A stretch of DNA of 64,000 nucleotides from Metopolophium dirhodum (taxonomy: Eukaryota > Arthropoda > Insecta > Hemiptera > Aphididae), in NCBI RefSeq assembly GCF_019925205.1, contig NC_083560.1, positions 123,477,062-123,541,061 on the forward strand. Direction: 5' to 3'. The first letter of the stretch is position 1, and each line of letters opens with the position of its first letter. The notes beneath the pieces were generated by a model. The model was not told where the DNA came from and made no database searches. It saw only the letters and a program-made list of their open reading frames with translations. Shown here piece by piece: positions 41,087 through 53,987 of this stretch. The translations under genes were made by a program, and so were the position numbers.

Positions 41087-42007
41087 CTGCGAGTAACAAA
41101 GAAAATGTCGATATTGTTAAAATATGTATTTGATTTTCACCAAAAAACAATACAAATATATTATTATAGAATGTATATAGAGCGTATTTTATAATATTGA
41201 TATAATACTACATTGTACGTGGAAAAAAATCGTTTTCGCCATTGAACGAATTCAGTTTAATTAATTAATATTACATTTTGTGTAAACGCGTTGGATACAA
41301 TTCGGTTAATCATTCGGGTGATTCAAAATTGTGCTCGACACTTATCGGATGTACCTTTTTTTTTGTTTAATTTTTTTTTACACGATTGCATATTACGTTA
41401 CACGCGACAAAGCGAAAAAAAATGCATGCAATTTATCTGTCCATTACAAAATTAATTAATTAAATCATAGTATTTCAAATTGTCGACAAAAAAACAAAAC
41501 TATTTTAGAAAGTTTTTTCCATCGATGTAAATATTTTACACTGAATAGATCATTATGAATATTAATCTGAACGGTTTAGTTTGTTATATGTGCGTACACG
41601 TTTATGCACAATTATACCTAAATAGTTTAAACGAAATTCTGTGCAATATGTACACGATACAAAATACCTTTATAAATTGATACAGTATTTACTAACTAAG
41701 TTTCATGTTACATGATATATTTAACATTAATTTAAGACTTATTTGTTGACTGCAAATTAAATTTTAATATTTTTTTTTAATAAATACTATACAAAACAGT
41801 AGATATTTAGAATACGAGTGAGTTTATTATCAAACAGGGATGTGTTTACACAATATTTACAATTAGAACTTATTTATACAGACATAAGATATATAATATT
41901 GGGTTTTCAAAATTAAGATGGTTCACTTCGATTTTTTATCGATGAAAAATTATAATTTATAAAATATTTATTTTATATTATAATATAATATTTTTATTTT
42001 TTATTTT
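41087..42007. other. Non-coding sequence upstream of the TM3/TM4 exon
   Basis: AT-rich intron beginning with the acceptor tract of the 40906-41086 exon. No TM1-TM3 coding sequence was seen. Confidence 0.6.
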
Positions 42008-42281
42008 TTTGGGTTGAGGCTTTGACAACTGAGGTAATTAGCCTGTGGAACAGTGGGGGAGGGTACTGTAGGTTTTGAACACGTGTGTGTTTGTTTTGGC
42101 ATAATTTTTAAGTGGGTACCCGTAGGTATCTGCCATGCCCGGGTGGGGAATGGCGGTCTCTCTCTCCGGACACCGTGACTTTCCGAAGAAAAATGTCACC
42201 CGTGGCCGAGTTCGAACCGGTGATGATGCGCGTCGCAACCGATGCCTTAGTTCGCTCGGCCACTCCGTCCGGCCGTCCCCC
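42008..42281 (-). mobile_element. tRNA-derived SINE, copy 2 (A and B boxes intact)
   Basis: Minus-strand copy of the same SINE as at 11892. On its sense strand it starts GGACGGCCGGACGGAGTGGC. It has an A box TGGCCGAGCGAAC (42250-42262) and a B box GGTTCGAACTC (42208-42218) about 31 bases apart, which is RNA-polymerase-III spacing and close to tRNA-Leu/Ser heads. The body then matches copy 1 down to CAGTTGTCAAAGCCTCAA. The T-rich stretch at 41988-42010 on the plus strand represents its A-rich tail. A target-site duplication is not clear in the AT-rich flanks. The overlapping minus-strand open frame at 42038-42283 is SINE sequence, not a gene. Confidence 0.87.
42208..42262 (-). promoter_or_regulatory. 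RNA polymerase III internal promoter (A and B boxes) of the SINE
   Basis: The A box lies at 42250-42262 and the B box at 42208-42218, read on the minus strand. Both are close to tRNA consensus. This copy could still be transcribable, whereas copy 1 has lost its B box. Confidence 0.7.
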
Positions 42282-43849
42282 ATATTAAATGTTGTATAGG
42301 TACATTTAAAATAAACAATAATTAATTATGCATTATAATTTCATGCATTTTAATACTAATAAATAATACTAATACTACACTTTAATACTATAAAAAAATC
42401 GAATTTCATTAAACACGTGTTCACGAATTATAGATGTGGATGAAAATGTTTCAACGGGAGAGTTGTAATCACAGACGAGTCACTAATCGCTTTAGAGTTA
42501 AATCACCAAATTACGTGACTTGTAATTTGTGCAAAATGAGGTCAAATTACGGAATCAATTAAGTACACTTGCTTTTGAAATACACTATAATAATCAGATT
42601 GAAGCAATAATAATTGTAGTACGAAGTATTCCAAAGACATAAGAACCATAGGTATTATAACTTATAAAGGTATGAAATAAAAAATACGGTAGGTAAGTAC
42701 AAACTTTATAAGTAAATTTAAAAAAAAAAAACGCATTTATTGTTAAAATCACGTGTCGTTCGTTTAACTACAATACAATTATTACTTTATGGGGTCTGTT
42801 AGGTATGACATTTTTAATGATAAAACTTAACTCTGGTTTAGAATATAAATATTATATATCTTATATTCATTTAATAGGTACCTACTCATATGTACAATGG
42901 AAGTACATAACTACTAAATTTCATTGTTTACTTTTATAGTAAATTATTACTATAATAATTATTATTAGTATAATTAATTATTATTTATAACAATATTTTA
43001 TTATATGTTGATTTATTTTATTTGCGTTTATACTAACAACTATATGTGTATTACCAGAACGATATATTCTGCTTTTATTTTGTTCTGTTTTATTTTATTA
43101 TTCTATTATTTGTTACAGTTAGAAATTGAATAGTGTATTAGTGTATTATGTGTTTGATATCCATGCCATACAAAATAAATAAATAGTAAATTATAATAAT
43201 TTTTAAATTTCTATAAAAAAAAAATTATGCAGAATATTTTTTTTTTATTTTCAAGCCTTCGTAATAAAAATTTTTTTTTTTGAATTTTTAACAACAATTC
43301 AATTTAGTTAGGTTTTTGATTTTGACATAATTTATCAAATACTAAGTTTTTTTTAAAAAAATACAGTAGGAACAACTTATAAGAAATTCTATACTTATAT
43401 TATTTAAGCCAAAAGTGTAAAAATTAAAATATTCTGGATCTCTAATTAAGAAATAATTTAGAAATATTCACGATTTCATCAAAATTTGAACTTCAAAGGC
43501 TTATAATATATATTCTGTTTTCGAAATGTTTTAACAATTATTGTAAGACAAATATATGAGTAACGTTGTATTACGTTAGTAAAAAACGTAAATAATTTAA
43601 AATACTTACATAATATATCACAAAAAGAGCAAAAATATATTAAAATTATAATATGTTTAGAAATATTTATATAAATATTTAGTGAAAAATGTAGTCTCTA
43701 AGATTATTGATTTTGTCATTAACTGGTGTGAGTAAAATATTCATATTTTTCTGTAATTTTTTTTAGTTTTCCAAATTATTTTTAAAAGTAATGGGAATTT
43801 TCTACCCTTAAAGTTGAAAATTTCAAAAGTTCAAAAGCTGATGACATAA

Positions 43850-43905
43850 ACATGCCCAAATAAATGGTTGTAAAACCAATCACTACACACAGAATATAAA
43901 AATAA
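43850..43905 (-). repeat. Dispersed repeat family, degenerate inverted copy
   Basis: TTGTAAAACCAATCACTACA with a following CACAGAATATA parallels the inverted copy at 6230-6258 (TTGTAAAGCCAATCACTCCG, then CTCAGAGTATA). Confidence 0.4.
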
Positions 43906-44878
43906 AAAATTGTATTTCAGAAAAAAAAAATAAAATATTTAAATTAATTCTAAAAACTACTTTATAAAATAATTTTATCTAAACACCTATATTATATTAC
44001 ATTATACAATGAAACTAAAATCGTTGAACTCAACTAAGAGCACTTTTATTCTCCAATGAAATATTCATATTAAAACGATTGTTAGTTTGTAAGTTAGGTA
44101 TTTAATTTAAAAAATATAATTATTTTTATTTATTTTTAAAATTTTTCACACGTGTGTACATTTTAGTTGAAGTACTTCATATTAATCTTCAGACGAAATT
44201 ATTATGCAGAAATCGCTTATATTTTACATGTGATTTATTATTTATTATTTTACATACGATTCTTACTAAACTGAAATAAATTAGTTTTAGATTATACCTT
44301 AACACGCTCTCCTGCAGGCCATTCAATATATCTACGTTTGAACCTTTTCATTTTAAAATAAAAAACGTAGGTAAATGTACAATGTGAAAAAAATATCCGT
44401 TTGCCTTTTACGTTCAAATATTTTTCACAATCATACTTAAAATATGAATTATAGCGTTTTTGTTGCAATATAAAATAAATCAATATTGTGATATTTATAT
44501 TATAATTTATAAAATATAAAATAAATCAACAGTTTATTCTGATTTTTGTACATTATTATAAAAATGATATATAAATATATGTTATGTATATTTATTTTAT
44601 ACCATGCTAAATGTACTAAAATTTGATTTAACCTATAAATGTTCATAATGTATTTACATTTATCTGCATCAACACTCTGATTATTATGTTATGTAAAATC
44701 CGTGTTTATGGGTTAGTGAATAAGACCATCTAATATGTATAATTGTATATTGCTGTAATAACAAATTATATTTGAGCAAGTTTGAGTATAAATATAAATA
44801 ATAATTAGAAAGTAATATAAGTAGATATATAGGCATTATTTATAAGTTTAATATTAATTCTTAGAAAATTACTAACCA

Positions 44879-45139
44879 TTAACATGAAAAGTCAATAAAT
44901 AATATTTTTTTAGTGCATTTTTTAAGTTTCTGAAATAAAAAAAAAATCATAAAATCTTTTGATAAATGTCTAATGCAATTTACAAGTGGCGTCCGTTGTT
45001 TTTTAATTGTTACGTAATGATAAAATTTCCATGAAAACCCCGTTTGGCGTGAGAAAAGATCCATAAGGTATTTTAGGCATGTACATTTGAAAATCAAATA
45101 CCTAAACATAGTTGCAGTTTCGATGAGAACTTCATCCAT
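44879..45139 (-). pseudogene. Possible decayed Ty3/gypsy reverse-transcriptase fragment
   Basis: On the minus strand, MDEVLIETATM resembles the RT catalytic YMDDVLI box (one Asp changed to Glu). FKCTCLKYLMDLFS resembles the following thumb region (K...C.F..LGH..S). The usual spacing between them is shortened and stops appear in adjacent frames. Evidence rests on two short resemblances, so this stays tentative. Confidence 0.28.
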
Positions 45140-46490
45140 GCATTAGCTTTGTTGACTGTTGTTTCCGACATAAACAAATAATATTACAGTATCTATAAAT
45201 AATAATAAAAGTAGAATAAAAAAAGTTGGTAAAAACGAATTGCTCTTGTATAACAAAAACTATTAAAAAGTACAGAAAAAACGTTCACCAGTCTCAAGTG
45301 AAAGTGAAATTTAATACTTTTTATTTAATTTAAATAAACCTACTCGACTCTCTGAGCGAGGTTTTTAGTGTGGTAAAAATAAAGGGACCGTTACGATGTC
45401 TTATTGATATCTGATTTGGACGAAAGAAAATTATATCAACTGTAATGTTACAATCTGTTAATTTTTTGAACAAGACCTAATCTAACTTTGAAAATTTGGT
45501 TAGGTTATAATAACGAACCAATGAAATAAAAATACTTAGGTATCTACTGAAGTTTATAAAAAATGATAAATAAATAAAATTATTATTAAGGTGTATAATA
45601 TTTTTTGTATCATTTTATCAAAACAATATTTAAAAGTTCAGTTTTGTTTGATATAAGTACAGTTTTATATTTTCAAAATATTATAAATATTATTATAATC
45701 GTTTAGTTTGATTTGGATTTGAATAAACATGATCGATTTGGTTATTGAGTTCGTTACCTATATAAAAAATTGAATTTGTCCTCAAAAATTAGGTTTGTAT
45801 ATCGTAGGTAACATTATATTCAGTAACTGTAACAGGTGCTAAGTGCTTATTAGTTATTACGTAGGTTTTCCTTAATATTATAAAATTTAGTCATTATGTG
45901 AATTCCTGTGATTTTATATGACCCAGTTAGAATGTGCTTACGATTTACTCACTTGTTAATTAAATAAATGCATGGTGTGATTTAAGTTATGTGGAAATAT
46001 TTAAATCGTTATTAATAAAATCTTAAATATTAAATCGATTTTTACTTTGATTATTGTTATTACAGAGTGATGCGCTGTAGTAATATTATTTAATACTGTT
46101 GCATGCCTGGATTTCTTCTACAAATAAAAAATATTTGTCAAAATATGTTCAAGATTTGGATCTATTTCTGATTGATGAGTCCAATTAAAGTCAAATGGAA
46201 TTATAGATTATGATTGGAATATAGCAGGCTTCGATTGCTTCCGGCCAGAATTTTGATTGGAAAATAATAAAATTACGAATGGCCTACTATGATTGATTTT
46301 CAGAATAGTCGTAAGATATTTTTGAGGATTTGTTCGTCACAGTCGACTCTCTTTATAACCCTCTTGATTAACTATACGCTGATGTTAAATTGCGATGGAG
46401 AATATAATAGAGTACACTACAATACTGCAAAGCCACTGTTGGAATATAAAATAATAGGCGTCCTAGCTAGAAAAAAATCAAAGAATAAAA

Positions 46491-46512
46491 GGTTAGGTTA
46501 GATTAGATTAGG
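46491..46512 (+). repeat. Degenerate TTAGG-like run
   Basis: GGTTAGGTTAGATTAGATTAGG: about four units of TTAGG/TTAGA in tandem. Too short to indicate a telomere junction. Confidence 0.5.
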
Positions 46513-46800
46513 TACTTATGTATAGTTTATTACACCACCAATTTTCCAATTGAAAACAATTTTTTAGTGGACGTGTTGGCTCTGGAATGAGCCGTGAACT
46601 GCATTTTGGTTATTTATAATAATGTTTAAATCATATGATATACACTTGTATTTTATTAAAAACTCATTTAGTAATTTCATAAAACATCAATTTGTTTTTT
46701 GTTCAACTAGCAAGTCCTGAAATGCTTGGCAGATAATATTAGCCAAAATAATTGATTGTAACATGTATTGTAAACACATCTTATTGTATTCAATACCAGT

Positions 46801-46821
46801 ATTATTATTATTATTATTATT
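46801..46821. repeat. (ATT)n microsatellite
   Basis: About seven ATT triplets in tandem. Confidence 0.85.
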
Positions 46822-47985
46822 GCATTGGGTCACAAATGTTATTTTTATTAAAATTTAATATAATAATTTATATATAAGTATATATTATATATAGGTATAT
46901 TTAAAAAAAATGTTTATGTAAAGTAGAAACAATGTTAGCCAATCCACCGACGCACATCTTAATAAAAAAAATATCTTATATTAATTCATCCATAGTAATA
47001 TTATCGCAACACCGATATCTACCTACCAAGTACTAAGTACTAAGCTACTATATTATCGTTTCAATCATATTATAAGTTGAAATACAAAAAAAGCATTTGT
47101 GTTTAAAGAATTAAAAAGGAGTAAAAAATGATAGTCTTGTACTTTACTCGTATTCTCGGTATATTCTAATGACACTTTTGACTTTTTAATGTAACCAACT
47201 GTTACAAGTCCACAGTAAAATATATTATCACAAAGTGCCCAACGGTGCTCTTGTTTAACTGGTTATAAGATAATGTAGTTTCATTAGTTTTTACAACTTT
47301 ACAAACTTCTAAAATCTTAGATAATTTTTTTACATTTAAATATTTTCGAGTTAAATTTCATTATTTAAATTGTATAAAGTTAAATTAAAGACATTTTCAT
47401 ATGCAAATTATGTAACTTATACGATTTAATCGCATAATGATAGCACCAGGACCATCGTCTAAAACGTAACGTAGGTACATGATTTGGAAATTCGGGAACT
47501 TTTAAACTTCATAGCATAATAATATGATTATATGGATCAGTACTGCATATTGTAACACAATCAAAAAGTGGCTTACTCAACGAGTAATCAGTAATAATAA
47601 TAATAATAATACACTTTTGCATTTAAAGATGATTAAATTTAATAATAATCTAATACACATTTCTTCGGGTTTGACATTGTTACGACCGATGTTACTTTAA
47701 GTGAATCACTGTGAAATGAATGGCATTATAAAACCATCGTGTGCATTAAATAACACGGAAATATGCGACGTAAATTCACAATATATAGTTTGAAAATCTT
47801 GGCGGGACACCATAACTCTTGAATATTAAATATATACGCGTATTCAACAGTTAGTATATTATAATGATATAATAATATCATGGCGTGTATTGTCAAGTAC
47901 GCACGTTATTCGAATTTGATTTTTTCTTTTCCCCCGTCCGTCCGATGATCATCCATGTCTGTATTTGCGTTGACAAATTATTGAT

Positions 47986-48028
47986 ATAATAATAATAATA
48001 ATAATAATATACAAAAACTCCATTATTA

Positions 48029-48047
<19 letters not shown>
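47986..48047. repeat. Complementary (AAT)n and (ATT)n runs facing each other
   Basis: An AAT run of about 25 nt (47986-48010) is followed after 11 bases by an ATT run of about 26 nt (48022-48047). The two are reverse complements and could form a hairpin. The run is directly next to a CpG-rich block. Confidence 0.85.
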
Positions 48048-48059
<12 letters not shown>

Positions 48060-48640
48060 ATAGGTTTGCCGTTTAACGATCGATCTACAGCTGGCTGCTG
48101 CCGATGACCGCCTCCACGTATCTCAAGACATTTCAGTGCTCAATTACGTATATAATAATATTATCATAATATCAGTGGACGTCGCCCAGACGGTAAGCAG
48201 CCGTATTGTCCATACCGTGTGTAGTCGTGTGCCATTGCCAGCTGCAGCTGTAGTTGTTGAACAAACATCCGAGCACATAGATAAATAACAATTTATAATT
48301 TATTATTGTGGAGGAGTACGCGTCGTCCGACGATCTCTGCGAGTTTTCAAATAATAATATAGCGCAGGGTATTAAAAGACGGCGACGGTTCTAGATAAGA
48401 TTTGACGCACGTTGTTTATATAAATACTTCTGTCGGGTATAATATTACTGTCACTCAGTAATTATTATTATTATTACTATTAGATACTGTTTACAATGCT
48501 CGTCGAGTGTTCATGTCGTAGAATTGATTTCCTTCCTCGTCCGGTGTTCGTGTCATACTGCAGCGGTGTAAGCCGTATATATACAACGCGCACAGATTAT
48601 AAGGTCCTAGATGTGTCTCAAATCTCCAGGGCTGAGTTGT
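48060..48640. promoter_or_regulatory. CpG-rich block: candidate promoter or first exon
   Basis: Marked rise in GC and CpG over about 580 bp (for example GACGTCGCCCAGACGGTAAG, GAGTACGCGTCGTCCGACGA). There is a donor-like ACG/GTAAGC at 48189-48196 on the plus strand and a TATA-like TATATATACAACG at 48577-48589. No long open frame is present. It could be the 5' region of the minus-strand receptor gene or of another gene; direction is not resolved. Confidence 0.35.
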
Positions 48641-49606
48641 GTGTGTGTACCTAATTAAATATTATGTTAAAATCGAGTGTTTTACTTAGAGAACGTGAAG
48701 ATTTTTCATTTGGTTTTAATTTGTTGTATACATATAGTCTCGTATTATTATGATCATCGATTTTGTTTTCGAAAACAAACCAGCTCGAATAGTATTCGTT
48801 TACACTATGCTCTTTAAAGTACTACGAATTACAATGTGAACACTAACTGATATTATTTTAATATTTTATTTTCCCTAACTTGTCGAATGTTTATTTTATT
48901 ATTTTTAATTTACAAAAGAATTTTTATTTTATTTATCAGACAATCGTGTTAGGTATTTTCTGTATATTTTGTTCTAACTTTTAATGAATCTAATCAAATA
49001 CACCAAAACACATTATATTATAATCGGTTGTGATTATGAAATAAAAGTTAAGCATATCGAAGTATAATAGTAACTATATAATATTGTATAATTACCTACA
49101 TTATTTCTAACAAACAATTTAGTAATGTTTTGTAATAATTAGTAATAATTAGCAATATTATATAACAGTAATGGCTAATGAATAATTATACTTTTATAGT
49201 CAATATCTGATGGGACCAATATAAGTATCACTATTACAAATGTTTATAACCGTAACGATTTCATAACGTATATGACTGTTTGTGATTATTTTTGCAACAT
49301 ATAATTATGGTTCGTATTATAATATGAAATTGAATAAAACCACATAGGGACACGTTAACAAAACAACTTTACTATATATTTTACATAGCAGTTAGAGTTT
49401 AAGATTTTCCAGTCGAGAATTGTCTGTTAAATTAATCATAAATAACTGTAGTATTCAAAAATTCGTTAATGACATGAATTATTCATAAAATATAAAAACG
49501 AGATAGAAAAAAACCATACTGTTAAAATCGAGTACAGCGCTTGTAAAGTTTTAATATCATATCGTAGTAATTGTAAAATCTTAATTTTTTTCTTACTGAA
49601 TTAGGA

Positions 49607-49843
49607 TTATGACCTAAAAGTTTTTCTCAATCTTTCAGAACGTGACAGTTGTTGTGCGTATACATTTATGCAATCAAAAGTCGGCGTAGATGAAAAGTTC
49701 TTCCGGAAATCCAGTAACGTCCTCTCTTGAAGTTCCGGGTCAAAAGAACAACTAAACAGAATTCGTATGGTACAAAGTTCTCTACAAACATTTGCGATTC
49801 TTGAGTGGCAGTAAGTAACGATTTCACTTGGGTTGCAGCGCAT
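49607..49843 (-). pseudogene. Ty3/gypsy gag fragment (decayed)
   Basis: A 78-codon minus-strand frame with GC well above the surroundings. CHSRIANVC, FDPELQERTLLDF and INVYAQQLSRSERLRKTF follow the pattern of the C-terminal half of a gypsy-type Gag just upstream of the zinc knuckles (C.....C, a D..LQE.LL block, then a ...C....A.ELS block). No zinc knuckle follows and neither protease nor LTR is adjacent, so it is a fragment. A plus-strand reading of the same DNA after the acceptor-like TTCTCAATCTTTCAG (49641-49730) is open for 29 codons but resembles nothing. Confidence 0.5.
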
Positions 49844-50290
49844 ATGTTTTAAATCGTTACTTTGTTTTTCTTATAGTTTACCCATACAATAAGAACACAG
49901 TTTTAGGTACATCGTACCTATTTCTAAAACTAGGTACATCACTAAAACTAATACATTTTTTTGTTTAAAATCAAATATTGTACTGTCGTTTATTTTTTCG
50001 AAAATATAATGAGTCCCACTGAACAAGTTTATGTGGACTGTGGGGGTCCATGAGTTCACAATTTACAATAATAATATGTATTATATTAATACAAGTATTT
50101 AAATATACTTATTATTTATATATATTTATATTAAAACAGTATACATTTTTACTGTTTTACAATTTTAAACTTTAATATTAAATTAAACATACAATGTCGG
50201 TAACAATAACTAATGTAAAATGTTTAATATAAGGGTACTAAAGATAATGCAATATAATAAGATAAAATTACGATAAAATACGATAATGAA
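49844..50290. other. AT-rich intergenic or intronic stretch
   Basis: No coding or repeat feature was recognised. Confidence 0.5.
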
Positions 50291-50588
50291 GCAGCTAGGT
50301 TAAAGGAAAAAATATTTAAAATGTTATATTTTGAATCTGATCAATATTTTAAAAATTATGTAGTTGTAATTTTTATTTATTTATATACGATTGAAATGTA
50401 ATACAATATATTTTCATTATAATAATATTATCCTACAGCAGCTAGGTTAAAGGAAAAAATATTTAAAATGTTATATTTTGAATCTGATCAATATTTTAAA
50501 AATTATGTAGTTGTAATTTTTTTTTATTTATTTATATACGATTGAAATGTAATACAATATATTTTCATTATAATAATATTATCCTACA
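50291..50588 (+). repeat. Tandem duplication of about 150 bp
   Basis: Unit 1 (50291-50437, 147 bp) and unit 2 (50438-50588, 151 bp) start with GCAGCTAGGTTAAAGGAAAA and end with TAATATTATCCTACA. They appear identical except for a 4-base length difference in an internal T-rich run. The near identity implies a recent duplication or an assembly artefact. Confidence 0.92.
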
Positions 50589-53500
50589 ACAAAGATGTCC
50601 TCAAAGTTTGAAATAAGATTTGTGTATTATATAACAAAATAATGCACACACACAAAAAAAAAAAAATTTTAAATTATCATTTAAATTAAAGGAAATTGAA
50701 TTATAGTATAGGAATTTGAATAATTTTGATTACAATACAACACTTACCGGTATACCGGTACACATATTGTGTATATTATAGATTTAGTGTAATATTCAAA
50801 TATTTCGTACCTAAATTTACCTGGAAGGAAATTCGTGTTTAAAAAGTACACTAGTACAAAAATAAAATAAAATACCATGATTTGACTTTTAAAGAACAAT
50901 CATAATTTTCAATATCCCTAGTCCGACGATTTATCGCGCACACCTGGATATAGTACAATTATTTCCGTGTGATTTATTCAGCGGAATTAAACGTCAAAGT
51001 TTTTCATGGGATGACTCTCATTTTTTCCACTTGACATTATATATTCGATCTGTCGACAGTTATGCACGTAGGTATTGTGTTCCCGAGAATTATGAACCAT
51101 TCGTGCTACTGACGTTTTCATATCGACAAAATTTTACGTGACTACGTTTGGGTTACAGTAAAGTAAGTTGTATTTTGAAATTGATGTTTACTCGACAAAT
51201 TAGTTGGCAAAAAAAATGTTCAGACATGTAAATTAAAATATAATATAAACCAACAACAGTTAAATGTCTATAATTTTCTATGCACTACCTATGATAATTT
51301 AAAAGTAATTAGACTAATTTTTAGTTATTTTAGTAAGGATTTATTCACACTATTCTACGGTACGGTTGTATTGGTTTATATGGTAGGTAATATAAATTAT
51401 ATATTATTATGATATAATATTCTGGCAAAAATTAGTTCAATCTACCCTACGATATTGCCATATCTATATGTATTAGGGCAATGTTTTAAACATTTTCAAT
51501 AGGTAACTCAGATCACACTTAACAGCTGTCTACTATTTATTGATTATTCAATGAGCTGATTCAAGACAATTTTATGACTAAATCCGAACTAAAGATGTCA
51601 AATAAAAATATTTTAAGATCTAGTTAACCTTCAGGTGCTTGTTTAAATATACCTAGTAATAATACATTATCTATGAAATAACACTTTTTAGTCATTTTTC
51701 TACATTTATACTGATTTATATAAATAAATAAGCAGACAATAAATACGTATTTTTTCATATCATTAAACAAGAAATTGATCTTTTCATAAACATTTATTCT
51801 TTGATGTGTTTTCAAAAAAATATGAGTCAAAGTTGAAACATTTTCAAATTATTTTACAATTAGTTTTCTATTAAATACAAATTCTTCTTTATTAAGGTAC
51901 TCAACATATTTTTTTTAGGTATATTTTAACAAAAATTAGTATGTTACATGTATAAATATACATAGTATTAGTAATTAAGTAACTTATGTAATTTAATGAA
52001 ATTTAATGTAGTGTAATGTAATGAAAACGCAATCTATATCATCCAATGTAAAATAAATTGGTAACACAGGCTAATAACCTTGTAGTTTATGCCTTTAAAA
52101 ATTAATGAAAAAAAATATTTACATGGGTCGTAAATAAACAAATATGTTTTATCAAAATTATTAGGTTTTATATCCTAACTTTTAGATTACCTACTTAAAG
52201 AACATTTTTATATAACTATAATAATACACCAATGAAAATCAGATATAAGTATACCAGCTTACAATAGTTAAAAAAATAATGTTTGTAAATGTACGAGACT
52301 TAAATATTGCCCAAGGCAATACTTTTTGACGTTGATTTATATTCGTTTATAGTTTATATTTGTTGATAACAAATATTGTAATTTTAAATTGTTATTATTA
52401 TTATTAATTTTGTTATTAAATGCACCAATCGTGTATCGATGAACTGAAAGTATTGTTCCCCGAGGGTTGTGAGTATAGTTCTTGAAAATAAAATTTGTTT
52501 TATTTTCTTTGTTATCATTTTCCTTATTTAGTTATGTAACATCTTTATAATTACTTTTTGTTTTAAACAAAATGTATATGTAAAATAAATTTATAGAACG
52601 GTGGGGGGGGGGGGGGGAGTTGTCATAATTAGCATTGAGTGCAAAAATAAATTTTAAAGACCTTTCTGGGCAGTACGATGAAAAAAGCCAGTATCTCACT
52701 CCTCTTCCATGGTCACTTAAACGGCACCAGTAACGACGGTAAGGCAATTGTAGTGTTACATGTAGAGTAGATTATTGGAGGTACCTACACTTTACACATC
52801 ATAGTGGGGATGAAAAAATAATTTTTCTGGCAAATCAATTTTAGGCGGCACCCTCCTCCCAAATGAAACAAAATGAAGAAAAGATTGTTTGTACAATTGT
52901 ATATCATGTCTGTTGTATCACTCTCAAATATAAAAGTAGAGTCATGTTCTATACCTTCTGACCATAGTTAATCAAGGCATTTTTCGAATAATTTTTAAAT
53001 AGTTGAGTGTTGAGTGGTATTATAAACTTAGTATTTAGGAACATTGTTGTACCAGTACCATCGGTTTCCAATGTCCCAATAACGACATCAGCGATGTATC
53101 ATACATCTACGTCTGTTGTTTTTTCGATTGACAACCACACATTAGAACGTTTGAATTTATTATTATTTATAATTGTTTTCATCGTATCACTATAATAGTT
53201 ATGTTTTAAATAATTTTTACGGTTTGTTGATTCATCAGGTATTTTTTCCACGCATAATTTTACAAAAAAAAAAAACAGTTTAAATTGTGTAAGTTAAGTT
53301 TTCTTACTAGGGCGAAACCAGTGCTTTGCATAAATCTTCGAAAAACAAGCCTTTATTCAACGCTGAATTAGTGAATACATTTTAAGACATACTATTTTGT
53401 TTACAGGTCTTAAGCAAATTCAAACATTTTAAATGAATTTCAGTTTTAATATATTATTGTGTAATTGATTATCGCTTATCGTGGCTAACTTTTGCTTCAC

Positions 53501-53987
53501 ATAACTTACCTACATAATATTATTATTAAAATGATATTTTTCCAAAATACACATGCATTGAAATACACCTACAAAAACTTTTTGATAACGATGAATTATC
53601 TTCGGGGTTTTGAAAAAAAAAACTAGACAAAATACTCGCAGATAACGACAAACACGTGAACGGTGAACACAAGATGAATATTTTAACGCAACTGTAATAA
53701 AATATCAATAGTCCGACTTCTGCTTCGATTTTTTTCTTTTGTTGATATGTATATGATACCGATAGTTAGATGCCATTACCTATATCAATTAATTTCAATA
53801 CTAATCGACAAATATAAATTCAGAATTGAAATAATATTTTTATATATGTTCGAAAATTTCTAGATAATACCTAAATTCGTTCTAAAATTATATGAAAAAT
53901 CCGGTTAGAGTCGTAAAGTATAAGTCCTATTAAGACGCCAAAAGGTCGAATAATGCACTGAATTGCATACAAATCTGTGATAAAAAT
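50589..53987. other. AT-rich stretch without assigned genes
   Basis: It contains the 15-G run at 52603-52617 and slightly GC-richer patches at 50930-51160 and 52660-52760. No recognised protein or splice-flanked exon was found. Confidence 0.5.
52603..52617 (+). repeat. Homopolymer run of 15 G
   Basis: An uninterrupted G15 in otherwise AT-rich DNA. Such runs are prone to sequencing length errors and can form G-quadruplexes. Confidence 0.9.

Larger units (their letters stand above)
42282..49606. other. AT-rich non-coding stretch, receptor intron or 5' flank
   Basis: It holds an inverted dispersed-repeat copy near 43850-43905, a possible decayed reverse-transcriptase piece at 44879-45139, ATT runs at 46801-46821, and degenerate TTAGG-like words at 46491-46512. 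It also holds the CpG-rich block at 48060-48640 preceded by complementary AAT/ATT runs. No TM1-TM3 receptor exon was found. Confidence 0.55.

Noticed and set aside
44281..44345. Possible 35-bp receptor micro-exon (YIEWPAGERVK before GTATAA)
   Set aside because: It does not match any SPR segment and the donor is weak.
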